From Mesorhizobium amorphae (GTDB lineage Bacteria; Pseudomonadota; Alphaproteobacteria; Rhizobiales; Rhizobiaceae), in assembly GCF_014843845.1 (NCBI RefSeq), contig NZ_JHQS01000127.1:30795-94794 (forward strand): a stretch of 64,000 nt of DNA. The letters run 5' to 3'. This document shows positions 62,752 to 64,000 of the stretch, in pieces. The translations under genes were made by a program, and so were the position numbers. A model generated the notes under the pieces. It had not been told where the DNA came from, ran no database searches, and saw nothing but the letters and a program-made list of their open reading frames with translations. Every line of letters begins with the position of its first letter. Positions within the stretch are counted from its first letter, which is position 1.

Positions 62752-63840
62752 ATGAAGATTTCAGAAAAGCCAGTAGTTCTGGTGCTGACGCGCAATGAAA
62801 AGCTTGGGGACGCGATTTTGCGGGTTCCAGTCTACCGCGCGCTGAGGCTGGCTTTGCCCACTCATCGGATCGTCTGCGCATCGGATTTGGACACGGTGTG
62901 GCGCACAACATTGGCCCCCGTTCGACCCGAGCTTATCGATGAAATTCTAGTCGATCAGCGCCTGTCCAGCATTTCGCAGATGCGTGCGCTGATGCGCCGA
63001 CTTGGCATGGTGGACCTCGTGTTGGATCTTCGCTCAAGCAAGGAAACACCCCGGAGCTATGTTGCAGCGGCAGGACTGCCTGCGCGCTACATTGCCAATT
63101 CGGTAGGCTTCGCTCTGCGACGCAATATTGCCGGCTTTTTCGAGCCCCGCCCCCCTACCAACGCCCTGCGATGGCATCGAATGGTCGAACTGGCCATTGG
63201 CCGCCTTTTGCCTTTCGACGCCAAATTGCCCGTGTTCGAAAAGGCACGCGACGAGGCTTTGCGTCTCATTCCATCGGGCGAGCGCTTCATAGGCCTGTCT
63301 CCCGGCCCGACCATGAACAAATTCTGGCATCGGCAGAAATGGACGGACCTCGCCAAACACATTGCTAGCGATGGCATCCTTCCTGTTTTCCTGCTCGGGC
63401 CTCAAGAAACCGAGCAGCGCAACTGGATTGAAAAGGACGGCGTGTCGAAGATTGTCGATGTCGGTTCGGCCCAGGATTCGGCGTTGCTTCCTTGGTTGTT
63501 CCACGCCCTCGCCGATCGTGCGATCTGCATTGTTGCCGCGGAGAGCGGGCTTGGACATCTGGTGGCCACTCGGCAGGGTGCACTGCTTACATTGGCAGGC
63601 CCGTCGAAAGCCCGCCTCTGGCGCCCGCTCACCCCGTTTCATTGGGTAGTGGAAGCGCGCGAGTTCGGATCGAGGAAAACCGAGGATATACCTCTTGATG
63701 TCGTGGTTGCCCGCGTCCAGGAGATAGTTCGGTGGGCGTCGAACTCGGCGCCAGGCCCAACCCCTCACGACCAACCGAAAGTTGGCGTCGCTGGTGTCCT
63801 GCCGGTCGGGGCTGTACCTGTCCCGATCATTTACCCATAG
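62752..63840 (+). CDS. Glycosyltransferase family 9 (heptosyltransferase-like)
   Basis: 362 residues. The opening 'VLVLTRNEKLGDAILRVPVYRAL' in parts ('RNEKLGDAILRVPV') is the GT9 start, and 'FIGLSPGPTMNKFWHRQKWTDLA' in parts ('GLSPGPTMNKFW') with 'VAAESGLGHLVATRQGALLTLAGPSKARLW' in parts ('ESGLGHLVA', 'LAGPSKARLW') form the donor site. It adds a heptose-like sugar in LPS core or another surface glycan. It stands alone, with no LPS genes beside it in the window. Base use seems less GC-biased at third positions than in its neighbours, so it may be a transferred gene. The tail after about residue 335 is unusual and Pro/Val-rich. Confidence 0.85.
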   Translation: MKISEKPVVLVLTRNEKLGDAILRVPVYRALRLALPTHRIVCASDLDTVWRTTLAPVRPELIDEILVDQRLSSISQMRALMRRLGMVDLVLDLRSSKETPRSYVAAAGLPARYIANSVGFALRRNIAGFFEPRPPTNALRWHRMVELAIGRLLPFDAKLPVFEKARDEALRLIPSGERFIGLSPGPTMNKFWHRQKWTDLAKHIASDGILPVFLLGPQETEQRNWIEKDGVSKIVDVGSAQDSALLPWLFHALADRAICIVAAESGLGHLVATRQGALLTLAGPSKARLWRPLTPFHWVVEAREFGSRKTEDIPLDVVVARVQEIVRWASNSAPGPTPHDQPKVGVAGVLPVGAVPVPIIYP

Positions 63841-63847
63841 AACATTC

Positions 63848-63941
63848 CAGGAAAAGCGTGAAAAGGTTTTCCGTCCGGAATTGCTTCAAAAACAAAGGGA
63901 TAGAGCGGTTCGGCATTTCCGTGAAACGATGAGCCGCTCTA
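63848..63941. repeat. Palindromic intergenic repeat at the right edge
   Basis: It starts with CAGGAAAAGCGTGAAAAGG and contains an ACAAAGGGATAGAGC word as at 60077-60094. TAGAGCGG (63901-63908) pairs with CCGCTCTA (63934-63941). It lies seven bases after the GT9 stop and may end that transcript. The remaining 60 bases of the window show no gene. Confidence 0.7.
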
Positions 63942-64000
63942 GGTCCAATCGACATTCAGGATTCAAATTTGCGTTGAGGCATGATTCATAGGCTTCCAGA

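Overview
The window is high-GC chromosomal DNA from an alphaproteobacterium of the order Rhizobiales, most likely Mesorhizobium or a close relative. That is an inference. It rests on the ptsN-hpf-rpoN-lptB-lptA-lptC order, an OlsB ornithine-lipid acyltransferase, a DUF1150 gene next to a small heat-shock gene behind a ROSE-like RNA thermometer, the abundance of tripartite tricarboxylate transporters (TTT), and Rhizobiales-style palindromic intergenic repeats. Coding density is high. I see no rRNA, tRNA, CRISPR array, prophage, transposase or origin. It reads as ordinary backbone with several accessory catabolic or surface patches.

Layout. 1-2.3 kb: 3' part of kdpD plus kdpE (potassium sensing). 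2.3-3.5 kb: a decayed IalB-like remnant, a small secreted protein and a Nudix hydrolase. 3.5-9.7 kb: a catabolic unit with a citryl-CoA-lyase-like enzyme, a CaiB/BaiF CoA-transferase and TctA/TctB/TctC, divergent from an IclR regulator with a perfect inverted repeat between them. 10-13.7 kb: a membrane GGDEF-EAL protein, a GNAT and a DUF2214 protein. 13.9-17 kb: a second tctC-tctB-tctA operon. 17-19.7 kb: nth, DUF2244, an internally deleted methyltransferase and an AraC-Ogt DNA repair protein. 19.9-21.8 kb: four tightly packed genes for small exported proteins that I cannot assign to a known system. 21.8-26 kb: ribokinase, amidase, LysE exporter and nucleoside hydrolase.

26-34 kb: small heat-shock protein/DUF1150, then the nitrogen-PTS/sigma-54/LPS-transport block (ptsN, hpf, rpoN, lptB, lptA, lptC), sppA, ihfB and a LapA-like gene. 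34-39 kb: ornithine cyclodeaminase family enzyme, two RNA methyltransferases, lspA and an acryloyl-CoA-reductase-like enzyme. 39-42.4 kb: hybrid histidine kinase and olsB (with a partial Pho-box-like site). 42.4-47.6 kb: TRIC-type channel, TetR regulator with an ABM-cupin fusion protein, grpE, a fatty acid desaturase and a DJ-1/PfpI protein. 47.8-54.4 kb: GMC oxidoreductase, then the assimilatory sulfate operon cysG-DUF2849-cysI-cysH-DUF934. 54.8-60 kb: host-attachment-family protein, KefB-type antiporter, AraC regulator with a divergent quinone-reductase-like dehydrogenase, and an SDR. 60-64 kb: a class A penicillin-binding protein and a GT9 glycosyltransferase.

The strongest leads are the four-gene exported-protein cluster at 19.9-21.8 kb, the ROSE-like hairpin at 26.1 kb, the carboxylate uptake-activation-cleavage module at 3.5-9.7 kb, paired FadR-type palindromes upstream of the DJ-1 gene, and two eroded genes (IalB-like and LCM methyltransferase).
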